From: Proteiniphilum saccharofermentans
Lineage (GTDB): Bacteria > Bacteroidota > Bacteroidia > Bacteroidales > Dysgonomonadaceae
Direction: 5' to 3'
Assembly (NCBI RefSeq): GCF_900095135.1
Contig: NZ_LT605205.1
Span: 1,550,001 to 1,614,000 of the forward strand
Length of the DNA stretch: 64,000 bases
Position numbers and translations under genes: made by a program. This document shows positions 49,629 through 57,415 of this stretch, one piece after another; positions within the stretch are counted from its first letter, which is position 1; every line of letters starts with the position of its first letter. The notes under the pieces are model-generated. The model was not told the DNA's origin. It did not search any database and was given only the letters and a program-made list of their open reading frames with translations.

Positions 49629-52073
49629 ATGGAAAAATTAATACGTTTTCTCTCATCGTATAAAGCCTCTATCGTGTTATTGCTGATCTATGCGATTGGT
49701 TTGGCAACAGCTACTTTTATCGAAAAATGGATGGGGGCGCAGGCTGCCAAGATGCTGGTCTATTATTCACCACTGTTTTTGTTCCTTCAATTTCTGCTGG
49801 TGATGAATTTTATACTGATTCTTTTCAGTCGTAATTTTATCCAAAGAAAAAAATGGGCCATGGTGGTGATCCACTGTGCCCTTGTGGTTATTCTTTTAGG
49901 AGCATTGACCACTTTCCTGTTTGGGAAAGAAGGACAGGTACATATCCGTGAAGGTGAGAAAACTGACCAGATGGTAATGCATACCTCCAAAGGAGTAAAG
50001 ACGGAAATTTTGCCTTTTGTGTTGGAACTCAAGGATTTCAGGTTAATCCGTTATCCCGGATCGCAGAGCCCTTCCTCCTACGAGAGCGATCTGCTGGTAC
50101 ATGTCGACGGAGAGGTCCGCGAGGAAAAAGTGTTTATGAACAACGTATTGGACGTAAAGGGATACCGTTTCTTTCAGGCATCGTACGATCAGGATGAGAT
50201 GGGTACCATCCTCTCGGTGAACAGGGATGTGGCGGGACGTACTGTGACATATGCCGGCTATCTCATGCTCGTAGCAGGTTTTATCCTTATCTTTTTTATG
50301 CCTGATTCCCGATTCCGTAAGTTGCAGCAGCGATTAAAGGAAGTCCGGAAAGGTGCACTCGTTACGATCTTTGTGTTGACAGCTGTATACAGCTATTCAC
50401 AGGAAATGCCTGACGGTCTGATAGACGACGCGGTACAGCATAACAGGATACCGACGGAGCATGCGGCCCGGTTCGGTAAGTTGCCGGTACAATTCCGGGG
50501 ACGTACTATGCCGATGAATACTTTCTCTTCAGAGATTCTCCGCAAAGTACATAAAGAACAGACATTCGGCGATCTCAATTCCGATCAGTTTTTGCTGGGT
50601 ATACTTGCTATGCCGCAGATGTGGATGCAGGTGCCATTCATCGTCTTATCCGATAAAGAAGTCAGTAGACGTTATAACCTGCCCGAAGAATATGTACCCT
50701 ATTATCATCTTTTCGACCAGCAGGGAAATTACAGGCTGCTACCCCAATTGCAGGAGATTTATCATAAGCCGGCGGATAAGAGAATGTTCTCTGAAAAAGA
50801 GCTGGTCAAACTTGATGAACGAGTGAGTATTCTCTATCAGTTATTGAACCATACTCTGTTTGGGATCTACCCCGATCCGAAGGATCCTTCCCATACCTGG
50901 TATGCACCGGGTGATGATCTTTCCGCTTTTTCAGAAACGGATTCGCTCTTCATTATCCGGTCGTTCGAACAGTACCTTGAGGAAGTAAGGCAAGCGCTGG
51001 GAAATGGTGACTGGTCCAAAGCCGACCAGGCCTTGGATGTGATCGCGTCATACCAGTTGGCTAATGATAAAGCCTCTCTGATTCATCCGAAGAAATTGGA
51101 GGCGGAGTTCCGCTATAACAAGATGGATCTCTTTAACCGTGTGAAAACCGGTTATTTTATCTGTGGAGGATTGCTGCTTGTTATCGCTTTGATGCAATTG
51201 TTGCGCGAAAAGCGATGGAAGAGTTATGTGGCTATGGCCCTGACCGTGGGTATCATGTTGTTGTTCCTTTGCCACATGTTTGGTATGGGGATGAGATGGT
51301 ATATCTCGGGGTATGCACCATGGAGTAATTCTTATGAAACTATGGTCTATGTGTCGTGGGCTACGGTACTGGCCGGCTTTATCTTTGGACGGAAAAGTAC
51401 ACTCACACGTGCACTTGCCACGCTTTTTGGTGGAGTTATCCTGTTTGTAGCTGCCCTCAACTGGATGGATCCGCAGATCAATACACTGGTACCGGTATTG
51501 AAGTCGCCCTGGTTGATGTTTCACGTTGCTGTGATCGTGGCTGCCTACGGATTTTTCGGTATCAGTTTCCTGCTCGGCATCACTAATCTCTCTATAATGG
51601 CTTTTACGAAGGATAGTCCGCGTTTATCTTCCCGCATTCAGGAGTTAAGTATCATCAATAATATGTCGTTGTTGGTGGGAGTAGTATTGATGACTACCGG
51701 TACATTCCTTGGAGCCGTCTGGGCGAACGAGTCATGGGGCCGGTATTGGGGATGGGATCCCAAGGAGACTTGGGCGCTGATCACCGTGGTAGTTTATTCC
51801 ATGGTGACCCATTTACACCTGGTGAAGAAATGGAACAATCTGTGGCTTTTTAACCTGCTCTCAGTTTTTGCTTTCGCCTCCGTCCTGATGACTTTTCTTG
51901 GAGTTAACTATTTCCTTAGCGGGATGCACTCCTACGGACAGGCGGATGGTGTATCCTCTGTTTTCCTGTATATCGGGATTGCTTTTGCAGTGCTCGGTAT
52001 TTTGGGTATAATTTCCTATATGAAAAGTGAAAAGGGAGACAGGGAAACAGGGAGACTGGAGAGGAAAAGTTGA
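49629..52073 (+). CDS. ccsBA: CcsBA: fused ResB/CcsA system II cytochrome c maturation protein
   Basis: 814 residues, many membrane segments. The N-terminal ResB/CcsB half (about 1-230) has four hydrophobic helices around a periplasmic domain (REGEKTDQMVMHTSKGVKTE). A long periplasmic insert (about 260-500) follows. The C-terminal CcsA half carries the haem-handling tryptophan-rich WGRYWGWDPKETWALI and conserved His residues (VVIHCAL, THLHLVKKW). It exports haem and attaches it to CxxCH motifs. Its presence right behind a multihaem cytochrome gene suggests a dedicated pair, as in nrf operons, but no nrfA is here. The last residues (KSEKGDRETGRLERKS) come from a purine-rich repeat and look like a read-through tail. 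Confidence 0.9.
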   Translation: MEKLIRFLSSYKASIVLLLIYAIGLATATFIEKWMGAQAAKMLVYYSPLFLFLQFLLVMNFILILFSRNFIQRKKWAMVVIHCALVVILLGALTTFLFGKEGQVHIREGEKTDQMVMHTSKGVKTEILPFVLELKDFRLIRYPGSQSPSSYESDLLVHVDGEVREEKVFMNNVLDVKGYRFFQASYDQDEMGTILSVNRDVAGRTVTYAGYLMLVAGFILIFFMPDSRFRKLQQRLKEVRKGALVTIFVLTAVYSYSQEMPDGLIDDAVQHNRIPTEHAARFGKLPVQFRGRTMPMNTFSSEILRKVHKEQTFGDLNSDQFLLGILAMPQMWMQVPFIVLSDKEVSRRYNLPEEYVPYYHLFDQQGNYRLLPQLQEIYHKPADKRMFSEKELVKLDERVSILYQLLNHTLFGIYPDPKDPSHTWYAPGDDLSAFSETDSLFIIRSFEQYLEEVRQALGNGDWSKADQALDVIASYQLANDKASLIHPKKLEAEFRYNKMDLFNRVKTGYFICGGLLLVIALMQLLREKRWKSYVAMALTVGIMLLFLCHMFGMGMRWYISGYAPWSNSYETMVYVSWATVLAGFIFGRKSTLTRALATLFGGVILFVAALNWMDPQINTLVPVLKSPWLMFHVAVIVAAYGFFGISFLLGITNLSIMAFTKDSPRLSSRIQELSIINNMSLLVGVVLMTTGTFLGAVWANESWGRYWGWDPKETWALITVVVYSMVTHLHLVKKWNNLWLFNLLSVFAFASVLMTFLGVNYFLSGMHSYGQADGVSSVFLYIGIAFAVLGILGIISYMKSEKGDRETGRLERKS

Positions 52074-52121
52074 AAACTTATAATTGGTTGACAATTGGTA
52101 ATTAGTAATTTGTAATTAATT
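52020..52121 (+). repeat. Low-complexity repeat at the ccsBA/oxidoreductase junction
   Basis: A purine-rich run of GGGAGACA / GGGAAACA / GGGAGACT units (about 52034-52060) is followed by AT-rich near-repeats of AATTGGTAATTAGTAATTTGTAATTAAT up to the ATG at 52122. It encodes the odd C-terminal tail of CcsBA and forms the whole leader of the next gene. Confidence 0.55.
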
Positions 52122-53102
52122 ATGATACATTGGGGATTTATCGGTTGTGGCGCCGTCACCGAAAAGAAGAGCGGTCCTGCTTTCAGTAAAGTAGAAGGAT
52201 CGGATGTGGTAGCAGTCATGCGCCGCGATGGTCAAAAGGCAGAGGATTATGCCCGTAGGCATGGGATAGGGAAGTGGTATGATAATGCACATGACCTGAT
52301 CAACGATCCGTCGGTAAACGCAGTGTATATTGCTACCCCTCCCGGTTCGCATGTAGAGTATGCAGTAGCTGCCATGAGAGCGGGTAAGCCGGTCTATGTG
52401 GAAAAACCGATGGCCGCTTCGTACGAGGAATGCCTTCAGATAAACCGCGTTTCCCGGGAGACCGGGGTACCCTGTTTTGTGGCCTATTACCGCCGTACCT
52501 TACCCTATTTCCTGAGGGTGAAACAGCTTATCGATGACGGGCTTTTAGGCAGCATCTCAACTGTACAAATCCGCTTCGCCATTCCTCCCTATAAGGAGGA
52601 TTACAATCGTGACTCCTTGCCATGGCGGGTGAAAAAAGAGATTGCCGGTGCAGGGTATTTTTACGATCTGGCATCCCATCAACTTGATCTGCTCGATTAT
52701 CTCTTCGGAGAGATTACGGATGCATATGGATTCACCAATAACGTGGGAGGATTATATGAAGTGGAAGATAGTGTAAGTGCTTCTTTCCATTTTAAATCCG
52801 GGCTATCAGGTAGTGGAAGCTGGAGTTTTACCGCACCGAAAAACAGCCGGATCGACCTGATTGATATAACCGGCACAAAAGGGAGGCTTACCTTCGCCAC
52901 TTTCGATTTTGCACCCATTCTCCTGTATACAGCCGCAGGCATACAGGAGTTTCGTGAAGAGAATCCCGAGAATATCCAGTATTATCTTGTTGAAAGCATT
53001 GTCAACTATCTGAACGGCCATGGGGTAGAGCCTGTCAGCACCGGCATTTCGGCTACCCGCGCCAATTGGGTTATGGATAAGATACTGGGAAAAACGACCT
53101 GA
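52122..53102 (+). CDS. Gfo/Idh/MocA family oxidoreductase (short, cytoplasmic)
   Basis: 326 residues, classical length. The Rossmann motif is MIHWGFIGCGAVTEKKSGPA. VYVEKPMAASYEECLQI carries the catalytic Lys, GAGYFYDLASHQLDLLDYLF the catalytic His/Asp face, and the C-terminal part is a beta sheet (GLSGSGSWSFTAPKNSRIDL). No signal peptide. It resembles 1,5-anhydro-fructose/dihydrodiol-type dehydrogenases and glucose-fructose oxidoreductases. It is probably the cytoplasmic step finishing the work begun by the Tat-exported pair (for example reducing a keto-sugar); this is inference from context. Confidence 0.87.
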   Translation: MIHWGFIGCGAVTEKKSGPAFSKVEGSDVVAVMRRDGQKAEDYARRHGIGKWYDNAHDLINDPSVNAVYIATPPGSHVEYAVAAMRAGKPVYVEKPMAASYEECLQINRVSRETGVPCFVAYYRRTLPYFLRVKQLIDDGLLGSISTVQIRFAIPPYKEDYNRDSLPWRVKKEIAGAGYFYDLASHQLDLLDYLFGEITDAYGFTNNVGGLYEVEDSVSASFHFKSGLSGSGSWSFTAPKNSRIDLIDITGTKGRLTFATFDFAPILLYTAAGIQEFREENPENIQYYLVESIVNYLNGHGVEPVSTGISATRANWVMDKILGKTT

Positions 53103-53127
53103 TGGGGAAATATTTCACGATTTTACT

Positions 53128-53156
53128 TTGAGGTGTACTTTTTTTTATACATTTGT
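53128..53156 (+). promoter_or_regulatory. Bacteroidota-type promoter candidate for the peptide cluster
   Basis: TTTG at 53128-53131 (-33-like) and TACATTTG at 53149-53156 (-7 box TAnnTTTG), 17 nt apart. A second possible -7 box TATTTTTG lies at 53180-53187. They precede the small peptide gene at 53317 with a leader of about 130-160 nt. Confidence 0.5.
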
Positions 53157-53316
53157 CTTTTTTATTCAATTTATTTGTTTATTTTTGTGAACAAAGTGAT
53201 ATCTATTTTGTTCTAATTCGAATCATAGCAGAAGTTTCCGTACTTTACCCTTATCTAGGGGCTGGTAAAAGGTGATAATTATTAATTAGAATGTTTAACT
53301 AATAAAAGAAAAGACA

Positions 53317-53466
53317 ATGAAAGAAAATCAAGCTCAAAACAATCTACTAAATGAAGTGGAAGTGGCTTATGAAAAGCCTGAAATCGAAGTGATTGAAATG
53401 GAGATGGAACATCCCATATTGCAAAGTAGTAGTGATGGATGGGATAATGGTGGAGTTTTTCCGTAG
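53317..53466 (+). CDS. 49-residue peptide, candidate precursor of a modified peptide
   Basis: Translation runs from MKENQAQNNLLNEVEVAYEK through PEIEVIEMEMEHPILQ to SSSDGWDNGGVFP. The leader-like part is acidic with the pattern Y-x-K-P-x-I-E-V-I-E that I associate with short Bacteroidales peptides. A Ser triplet and a Gly/Asp/Trp-rich tail follow. The ATG has an A-rich leader (AAAGAAAAGACA). It heads a block with an HprK-like kinase, S26-type peptidase, PqqD, nucleotidyltransferase and ABC exporter. I infer a precursor with a core after the Ser triplet. It could instead be an unmodified small secreted or surface protein. Confidence 0.65.
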   Translation: MKENQAQNNLLNEVEVAYEKPEIEVIEMEMEHPILQSSSDGWDNGGVFP

Positions 53467-53535
53467 TTTATTCTCTACATTATTTTTAATCAGAGGAGAA
53501 TGAACTAATTTGTAACAATTAAAAAATCGACTAAA

Positions 53536-54594
53536 ATGAAGAAAATATTTTACCTCATGGGAATTTCTGCATTATTCCTGGTAACCTCATGTAATAACGA
53601 TGAAATTCCCCAATCATCTGTTCCGGAGGCAAAGAAAACATATTTGCCCACAATTCAGGGAAATCTTGGTAAATTCACAGAAACCACTACAAGAGCAGGT
53701 GTTGTTGAAGAGAACGACGATCCTGTAGGAAACGGTGAAAGTTTTTATTGGAGTAACGGTGATCAGGTGAAGTTGTTGTTCTATAAAGATGGAATTCTTG
53801 AAGACGACCCCATCGAAATTATTTACCAGGCAGTTGTTGAAGAAAACGAAAAACCAAGCCGGTGTGAATTTGTTCCCGTAGACGGAGCTGAAGGTCTTGA
53901 AGTAGGATCCTATACCGTATATGGGCTTTATCCCGCTTCAGGATGGACCCTGGGGGTGGTCACTGGTCCAGATGGTAATCCCTTGAGCGGTGAATTCTAC
54001 AAGGCTACAATGGTTTCTATAGCACCGATTGAAAATGAAGAGTCGTCATCCTATTTGACTCCAAATATATTTATGAAAGCAAAAGCGACGGGTGTAGTTA
54101 TAGAGGATGAAGGAGCTTCGAGTCCTATCAGCCTACAGTATAAACAGCTTGGAGGTATTTTACGGATTCATTTAAGGAATGAGAACCAGCCGTTGTTCCC
54201 TAAATTATCCAGATTTGAGATAGCTAAAGTGGCAAATGGAGGAGTAAATGGTCTTATTCCGGAAGATCTTAGACCTTTTTTCAATACACAAGGTTATCTG
54301 GAAAATATAGATGACGATGCATTGACTCCCGCAACTTATTGGCAGATATCCACTGTGACCATCAATATGCATGAGAGTGCCCCGACTGAAGAATTTGACT
54401 TTTTTATCCCGATATTGGCTACTGATCCATTTGAAGGGAATGATGTATTGTATCTTAGAGCGATATATGTAAATTCGGAAGATGAAGAAATGGATCCGGC
54501 TTTTTTGCGGATATTTTCAAACACTAATGCCGTCTTACAAAATGGATTTAAAGCAGGGAAGAGTTACTATTTCAATCTGACCGGATGGGAGTAG
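53536..54594 (+). CDS. Fimbrillin-like surface lipoprotein
   Basis: 352 residues. The lipobox is LVTSC (Cys19), followed by NNDEIPQSSVPEAKK and the fimbrillin-family pattern ESFYWSNGDQVKLLFYKDG, EGLEVGSYTVYGLYPASGW, LQYKQLGGILRIHLRNEN and the end NGFKAGKSYYFNLTGW. Such proteins (FimA/Mfa-like) can form pilus stalks or tips after protease trimming, or stay as surface lipoproteins. It sits between the small peptide and the kinase gene, 69 nt after the peptide stop, so it may be part of the same system, for example a surface carrier or target of the modification. Confidence 0.8.
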   Translation: MKKIFYLMGISALFLVTSCNNDEIPQSSVPEAKKTYLPTIQGNLGKFTETTTRAGVVEENDDPVGNGESFYWSNGDQVKLLFYKDGILEDDPIEIIYQAVVEENEKPSRCEFVPVDGAEGLEVGSYTVYGLYPASGWTLGVVTGPDGNPLSGEFYKATMVSIAPIENEESSSYLTPNIFMKAKATGVVIEDEGASSPISLQYKQLGGILRIHLRNENQPLFPKLSRFEIAKVANGGVNGLIPEDLRPFFNTQGYLENIDDDALTPATYWQISTVTINMHESAPTEEFDFFIPILATDPFEGNDVLYLRAIYVNSEDEEMDPAFLRIFSNTNAVLQNGFKAGKSYYFNLTGWE

Positions 54595-54637
54595 GTAATT
54601 AATTAGAAGAACCAACAGCATATAGATATTCATTATT

Positions 54638-55519
54638 TTGAAGAACAATTTTTTCTATCAGGTAGCCGGGCATCGTTTCCGGCTATCTTTTTCTAATGAA
54701 TCTTTAGAGGAGGATAGTCTAACCAATTACTCTCCTTTTCGTGTGTCTAAGGAGACCGGTGATTGCCTCTTTTCTCTTTCCATTGTGGACAATCTTTCCG
54801 ATGAACTCGATTACAAACAAGTGGGGCAGTTTGATAACGACATAGCTTTCATTGGCGTATTCAAGCCCGATAACGGATCTTTTCGTTTTCGGATTGCCTA
54901 TCCGGGAAGCCGAGACTATTGCACGATGGATACCGATGCTGCTTTTCGGGTGGCACAGGTGAAACTTCCTGCCGGCGATAAGTACCGTTTTTTCTGTCTC
55001 AATAACTGCTTAATGTTGCTCTATGCTTTTTCCACAGCCAACCTTGATACACTGATGATGCACGCGTCAGTTATTAAAAATGAGACTGATGGATTTATAT
55101 TTTTGGGTAAAAGCGGTACCGGAAAGAGTACCCATAGCCGGTTGTGGCTGGATTATATAGAGGGAAGTGAACTGTTGAATGACGACAATCCGGTGGTACG
55201 GATTATTGATGGGAATCCCATTGTTTATGGTACACCATGGAGTGGTAAGACTCCCTGTTACCGCAATGAAAAGGCTTTACTGAAAGGGATTGTAAAGTTG
55301 GAACAGGCACCACAGAATCAAATTAAAGCATTATCTTTGTTACAGGCTTATGCAATAGTGTTTCCGGCCTGTTCGAGTATGCGTTGGGAAGAGGAGATTG
55401 CATCGGGAGTACACCGTACGGTGGAAAAACTAGTAAGTACGGTCCCCTGCTATCGGCTGTATTGCCTGCCCGATAAGGCTGCGGCAGAATTGTCGGCTAC
55501 TACAATAAAAGGAGCGTAA
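54638..55519 (+). CDS. HprK-like kinase (HPr kinase/PEPCK fold)
   Basis: 293 residues using a TTG start at 54638. The N-terminal part is beta-rich (HRFRLSFSNESLEE ... FRFRIAYPGSRDY). The C-terminal kinase has MHASVIKN, the P-loop FLGKSGTGKSTHSRLWLDYI (about 152-171) and LNDDNPVVRI for metal binding, then VYGTPWSGKTPCYRNEKALL as in HPr kinase relatives. Homologues occur in lasso-peptide and other RiPP clusters, where they phosphorylate Ser of the peptide. The stop overlaps the ATG of the peptidase gene by one base (TAATG), implying coupling. Confidence 0.82.
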   Translation: MKNNFFYQVAGHRFRLSFSNESLEEDSLTNYSPFRVSKETGDCLFSLSIVDNLSDELDYKQVGQFDNDIAFIGVFKPDNGSFRFRIAYPGSRDYCTMDTDAAFRVAQVKLPAGDKYRFFCLNNCLMLLYAFSTANLDTLMMHASVIKNETDGFIFLGKSGTGKSTHSRLWLDYIEGSELLNDDNPVVRIIDGNPIVYGTPWSGKTPCYRNEKALLKGIVKLEQAPQNQIKALSLLQAYAIVFPACSSMRWEEEIASGVHRTVEKLVSTVPCYRLYCLPDKAAAELSATTIKGA

Positions 55520-55959
55520 TGAGGAGTGTCACACTACCCAATGAAGTAATGCTCCTCGAAGTGGCAAAGATGCTCTCGGAGGGTAAGCAGGTTACCATCA
55601 AGGCAAAGGGTAACAGTATGCTCCCTTTTATTGTAGGAGGCAGGGATAGTGTAGTGCTGGAAAAAAGGGAGGTATATAATATAGGGGATATAGTGCTGGC
55701 GGAAATTGGTTCAAAGCAATTTGTCCTGCACCGTATCCTGAAGATGGATAATGAACAGGTAATCCTGATGGGAGATGGTAATGTTTCCGGAGTGGAGCGG
55801 TGCTATAAAGAAAATATTTGCGGTCTGGCAAGAACTATTATCCATAAGGGAAAACCGGTTGATTGCCACAGCAGAAGAGAGTATAGAAAAGCTCTCCTGT
55901 GGAGAAAGCTTTTGCCGGTTAGGAGATATCTGTTAGCCATATACAGACGAATTATATAG
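55519..55959 (+). CDS. S24/S26-type signal-peptidase-like protein
   Basis: 146 residues. The nucleophile motif is KGNSMLPFIVGGRDSV (Ser about 35), and the second conserved block is QFVLHRILKMDNEQVILMGD with GNVSG. A His rather than the usual Lys sits at the general-base position, as in SipW/ER-type peptidases. There is no clear membrane anchor at the N-terminus. The C-terminus is very basic (KALLWRKLLPVRRYLLAIYRR) and could lie on the membrane. It would remove a leader or signal from a peptide. It is directly coupled to the kinase gene, so the small peptide at 53317 or the fimbrillin-like lipoprotein is the natural substrate candidate. Confidence 0.78.
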   Translation: MRSVTLPNEVMLLEVAKMLSEGKQVTIKAKGNSMLPFIVGGRDSVVLEKREVYNIGDIVLAEIGSKQFVLHRILKMDNEQVILMGDGNVSGVERCYKENICGLARTIIHKGKPVDCHSRREYRKALLWRKLLPVRRYLLAIYRRII

Positions 55960-56017
55960 CAGGTAACCCAATGTTATAGGGATGTTCCATCATAAAACTA
56001 AAGTGTAAAACAACTGT

Positions 56018-56287
56018 ATGAGGATAAAACAAGGTTTTAAACTTCGCACCGTGGGCAAGGAATACATTGTAGCCGGTGAAGGACTGGCACAAATAGATTT
56101 TAATAAATTGATTTCGCTTAACAGTTCTGCTGCTTATTTGTGGCAGGAAGTGGAAGGAAAGGATTTCGATGAAAAGACCCTGGCCGATTTATTGGTGTCG
56201 AAATATGGCATACCTGTCGGTCAGGCATTGACCGATGCTAACGATATTGCAAGGAGCTGGATTGACGCAGGGATTGTAGAAGAATGA
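56018..56287 (+). CDS. PqqD family peptide chaperone (RiPP recognition element)
   Basis: 89 residues, full family length. The winged-helix signature is FKLRTVGKEYIVAGEG then INFxxLISLNSSAAYLWQEV (here QIDFNKLISLNSSAAYLWQE), followed by DEKTLADLLVSKYG and a terminal IDAGIVEE. PqqD domains bind the leader of a precursor peptide and present it to the modifying enzyme. This is the strongest sign that the cluster acts on a ribosomal peptide. The end overlaps the nucleotidyltransferase gene by 4 nt (ATGA). Confidence 0.88.
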   Translation: MRIKQGFKLRTVGKEYIVAGEGLAQIDFNKLISLNSSAAYLWQEVEGKDFDEKTLADLLVSKYGIPVGQALTDANDIARSWIDAGIVEE

Positions 56288-57405
56288 GCCGCACAGAGCA
56301 ACAATTTTTCGCTTTGCTACGATCGGGACTATGGGAAAGTCCGGTTGAGAAATCTCTTTTTTCAGGTGATACAGATTGGGGTGCAATTATGAAAATAGCT
56401 GCCATGCAAACTGTCAGTGGTATTATTTTCGATGGTATATCCAATTTGCCGGAAGATGTGCAGCCTCCTGCTGCAACCATGCGTCAACTCTATCGGACGG
56501 TTATCCGAATAGAACAAAGCCATGAACTGCTGAATGACCGATTGATCCGGATAATAGCTTTATTACAGGCTGAAGGCATCCATCCCATATTACTCAAAGG
56601 GCAGGGAGTAGCGCAGAATTATCCGAATCCCGCCCGTCGCCAGTGTGGCGATATAGATCTTTATATTGGAAAGAAAGACTACAAAAGAGCTTGCGATTTG
56701 GTTGTTGAAAAGGGGATTGTATCAGGTAACACATTAGAAAGCCATAAACATTTTCATTTCGACCATGAGGGTGTGGAAATTGAATTTCATCGTATAGTAG
56801 AAAGATTTCCTGACCCATTCAAAAATAAAATATTTCAGCGATGGACACAATACCATTTACATGGGAATAGATTAAAGGTCTGGAAGCTGAATAATACAGA
56901 GGTGTTGCTTCCGCCGGCAAATTTTGATGCATTATATATCTTTTATCATGCTTTCCATCATTTTATTTCGGATGGAATAGGGTGCCGCCAATTGAGTGAC
57001 TGGGTAATCTATCTTCATAAATTCCATGACCAAATAGACCGTCAGGAACTGATAAATGACCTCGAAGCTTTCCGGTTATTGCGTGTATGGCAAATTTTTG
57101 GTTGTATAGCTGTACATCAACTGGGCCTTGCAAAAGAAAAATTTCCTTTCTATACGGATAAATTCAGGGATGTCTCTCAAAAAGTAATATTGAAAGATAT
57201 TCTGTCATTGGGTAATTTTGGGCGTTATGATCCGAAATGGAAAACACGTCCCCCCGGTTATCTATCCGGGAAGTTTCACAATTTCAGGATGAAAAACCGG
57301 AGAGCGCTGTGTTTATTTTCTACAATTGGTGGAAATGTGGGACTTTACTATCTCTATTATTTGGTCATTGGGATACAACAGATAGTGAATGATAAATTTA
57401 AATAA
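56284..57405 (+). CDS. Nucleotidyltransferase-fold protein (NTP_transf_5 type)
   Basis: 373 residues. The core is ILLKGQGVAQNYPNPARRQC followed by GDIDLYIGKKDYKRA (G-D-x-D metal ligands about 124-127), EIEFHRIVERFPDP as the third acidic site, and LDALYIFYHAFHHF-like helices. This family (PF14907) sits beside PqqD and HprK-like genes in several peptide clusters; its reaction is, as far as I know, unproven (nucleotidyl transfer to a peptide or small molecule is expected from the fold). It overlaps PqqD by 4 nt and precedes the ABC gene by 10 nt. Confidence 0.8.
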   Translation: MSRTEQQFFALLRSGLWESPVEKSLFSGDTDWGAIMKIAAMQTVSGIIFDGISNLPEDVQPPAATMRQLYRTVIRIEQSHELLNDRLIRIIALLQAEGIHPILLKGQGVAQNYPNPARRQCGDIDLYIGKKDYKRACDLVVEKGIVSGNTLESHKHFHFDHEGVEIEFHRIVERFPDPFKNKIFQRWTQYHLHGNRLKVWKLNNTEVLLPPANFDALYIFYHAFHHFISDGIGCRQLSDWVIYLHKFHDQIDRQELINDLEAFRLLRVWQIFGCIAVHQLGLAKEKFPFYTDKFRDVSQKVILKDILSLGNFGRYDPKWKTRPPGYLSGKFHNFRMKNRRALCLFSTIGGNVGLYYLYYLVIGIQQIVNDKFK

Positions 57406-57415
57406 AGGTTGAACC

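Noticed and set aside
45570-52073. Nitrite reductase (nrf) operon
   Set aside because: An NrfH-like part and CcsBA are present, but no pentahaem NrfA gene (CxxCK plus several CxxCH) is found between or beside them.
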